The notes under the pieces: generated by a model
Database searches by the model: none
The model's input: the letters and a program-made list of their open reading frames with translations, nothing else
Told to the model about the DNA's origin: nothing
NCBI GenBank assembly: GCA_039923935.1
Contig: JBDTBU010000023.1
Location: forward strand, 1 to 5,470
Direction of reading: 5' to 3'
Length of the DNA stretch: 5,470 nt
From: Paraktedonobacter sp039923935
Lineage (GTDB): Bacteria; Chloroflexota; Ktedonobacteria; Ktedonobacterales; Ktedonobacteraceae
Position numbers and translations under genes: made by a program
Part shown: positions 5,424 through 5,470 of the stretch, in pieces
Layout: each line of letters starts with the position of its first letter
Position numbering within the stretch: position 1 is the stretch's first letter

Positions 5424-5470
5424 ACGTGTGGTGTAAACTATCGCCAGCTGCGACAGTTTACACCACACGT
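5424..5470. terminator. Long inverted repeat after the kinase gene, reaching the window edge
   Basis: Arms ACGTGTGGTGTAAACT (5424-5439) and its exact complement (5455-5470) enclose an A-C mismatch, a further TCGC/GCGA stem (5441-5444 and 5450-5453) and a 5-nt loop. It lies 36 bp after the kinase stop, so a transcription terminator is likely, but no T tract is visible because the window ends at the last paired base. It could instead be an operator or the end of a repeat element. Confidence 0.55.

Noticed and set aside
5426..5470. A possible next gene starting at GTG 5426 with AGAGGA upstream
   Set aside because: The whole visible frame lies inside the inverted repeat, which is unlikely for coding sequence, and only 15 codons are available.

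Overview
The window is ordinary bacterial chromosome with one clear anchor gene, uvrC, surrounded by small and poorly characterised genes. Base composition is moderate GC. UvrC, the long low-complexity tails, the short coiled-coil gene and a sensorless soluble histidine kinase resemble what I know of Ktedonobacteria-type Chloroflexota (soil actinomycete-like members). That assignment rests on gene style and recalled family resemblance, not on a search, so it is moderate at best.

Layout, left to right. On the minus strand (8-550) is a 180-residue secreted lipoprotein with three 12-residue Ser/Pro/Thr/Ala repeats after its lipobox. It diverges from uvrC (plus, 749 or 764 to 2761), a complete excinuclease subunit with every expected catalytic and Fe-S residue plus two insertions. 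A 277-bp gap follows, holding a near-consensus sigma-70-type promoter (TTGACA, 17 bp, TACTAT). This promoter appears to drive a two-gene unit: an FmdB-type zinc-ribbon protein (3039-3395) and, 16 bp later, a 73-residue unknown (3412-3633). The unit ends in a perfect 32-bp inverted repeat with A6/T6 tracts (3642-3714), probably a terminator that works in both directions.

Next comes a 312-bp gene-free stretch with an extended -10 promoter. It leads to a short coiled-coil gene (3946-4374) whose reading frame is interrupted once by an in-frame TAA at 4150-4152 and is otherwise intact. A Rho-independent terminator (4402-4435) follows. Last is a 262-residue soluble histidine kinase (4599-5387) with an intact H-box histidine but a His in place of the conserved Asp of the G1 box. 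The window closes in a second long inverted repeat (5424-5470) that touches the edge.

Apart from the fmdB/73-residue pair, the genes look like separate transcription units, each with its own promoter or terminator signals. I see no rRNA, tRNA, CRISPR, transposase or phage gene, and no clear novel multi-gene system. The most useful leads are the split coiled-coil gene, the atypical kinase ATP site, the unusually long perfect palindrome, and an 18-nt near-identical sequence found on both sides of the coiled-coil gene.
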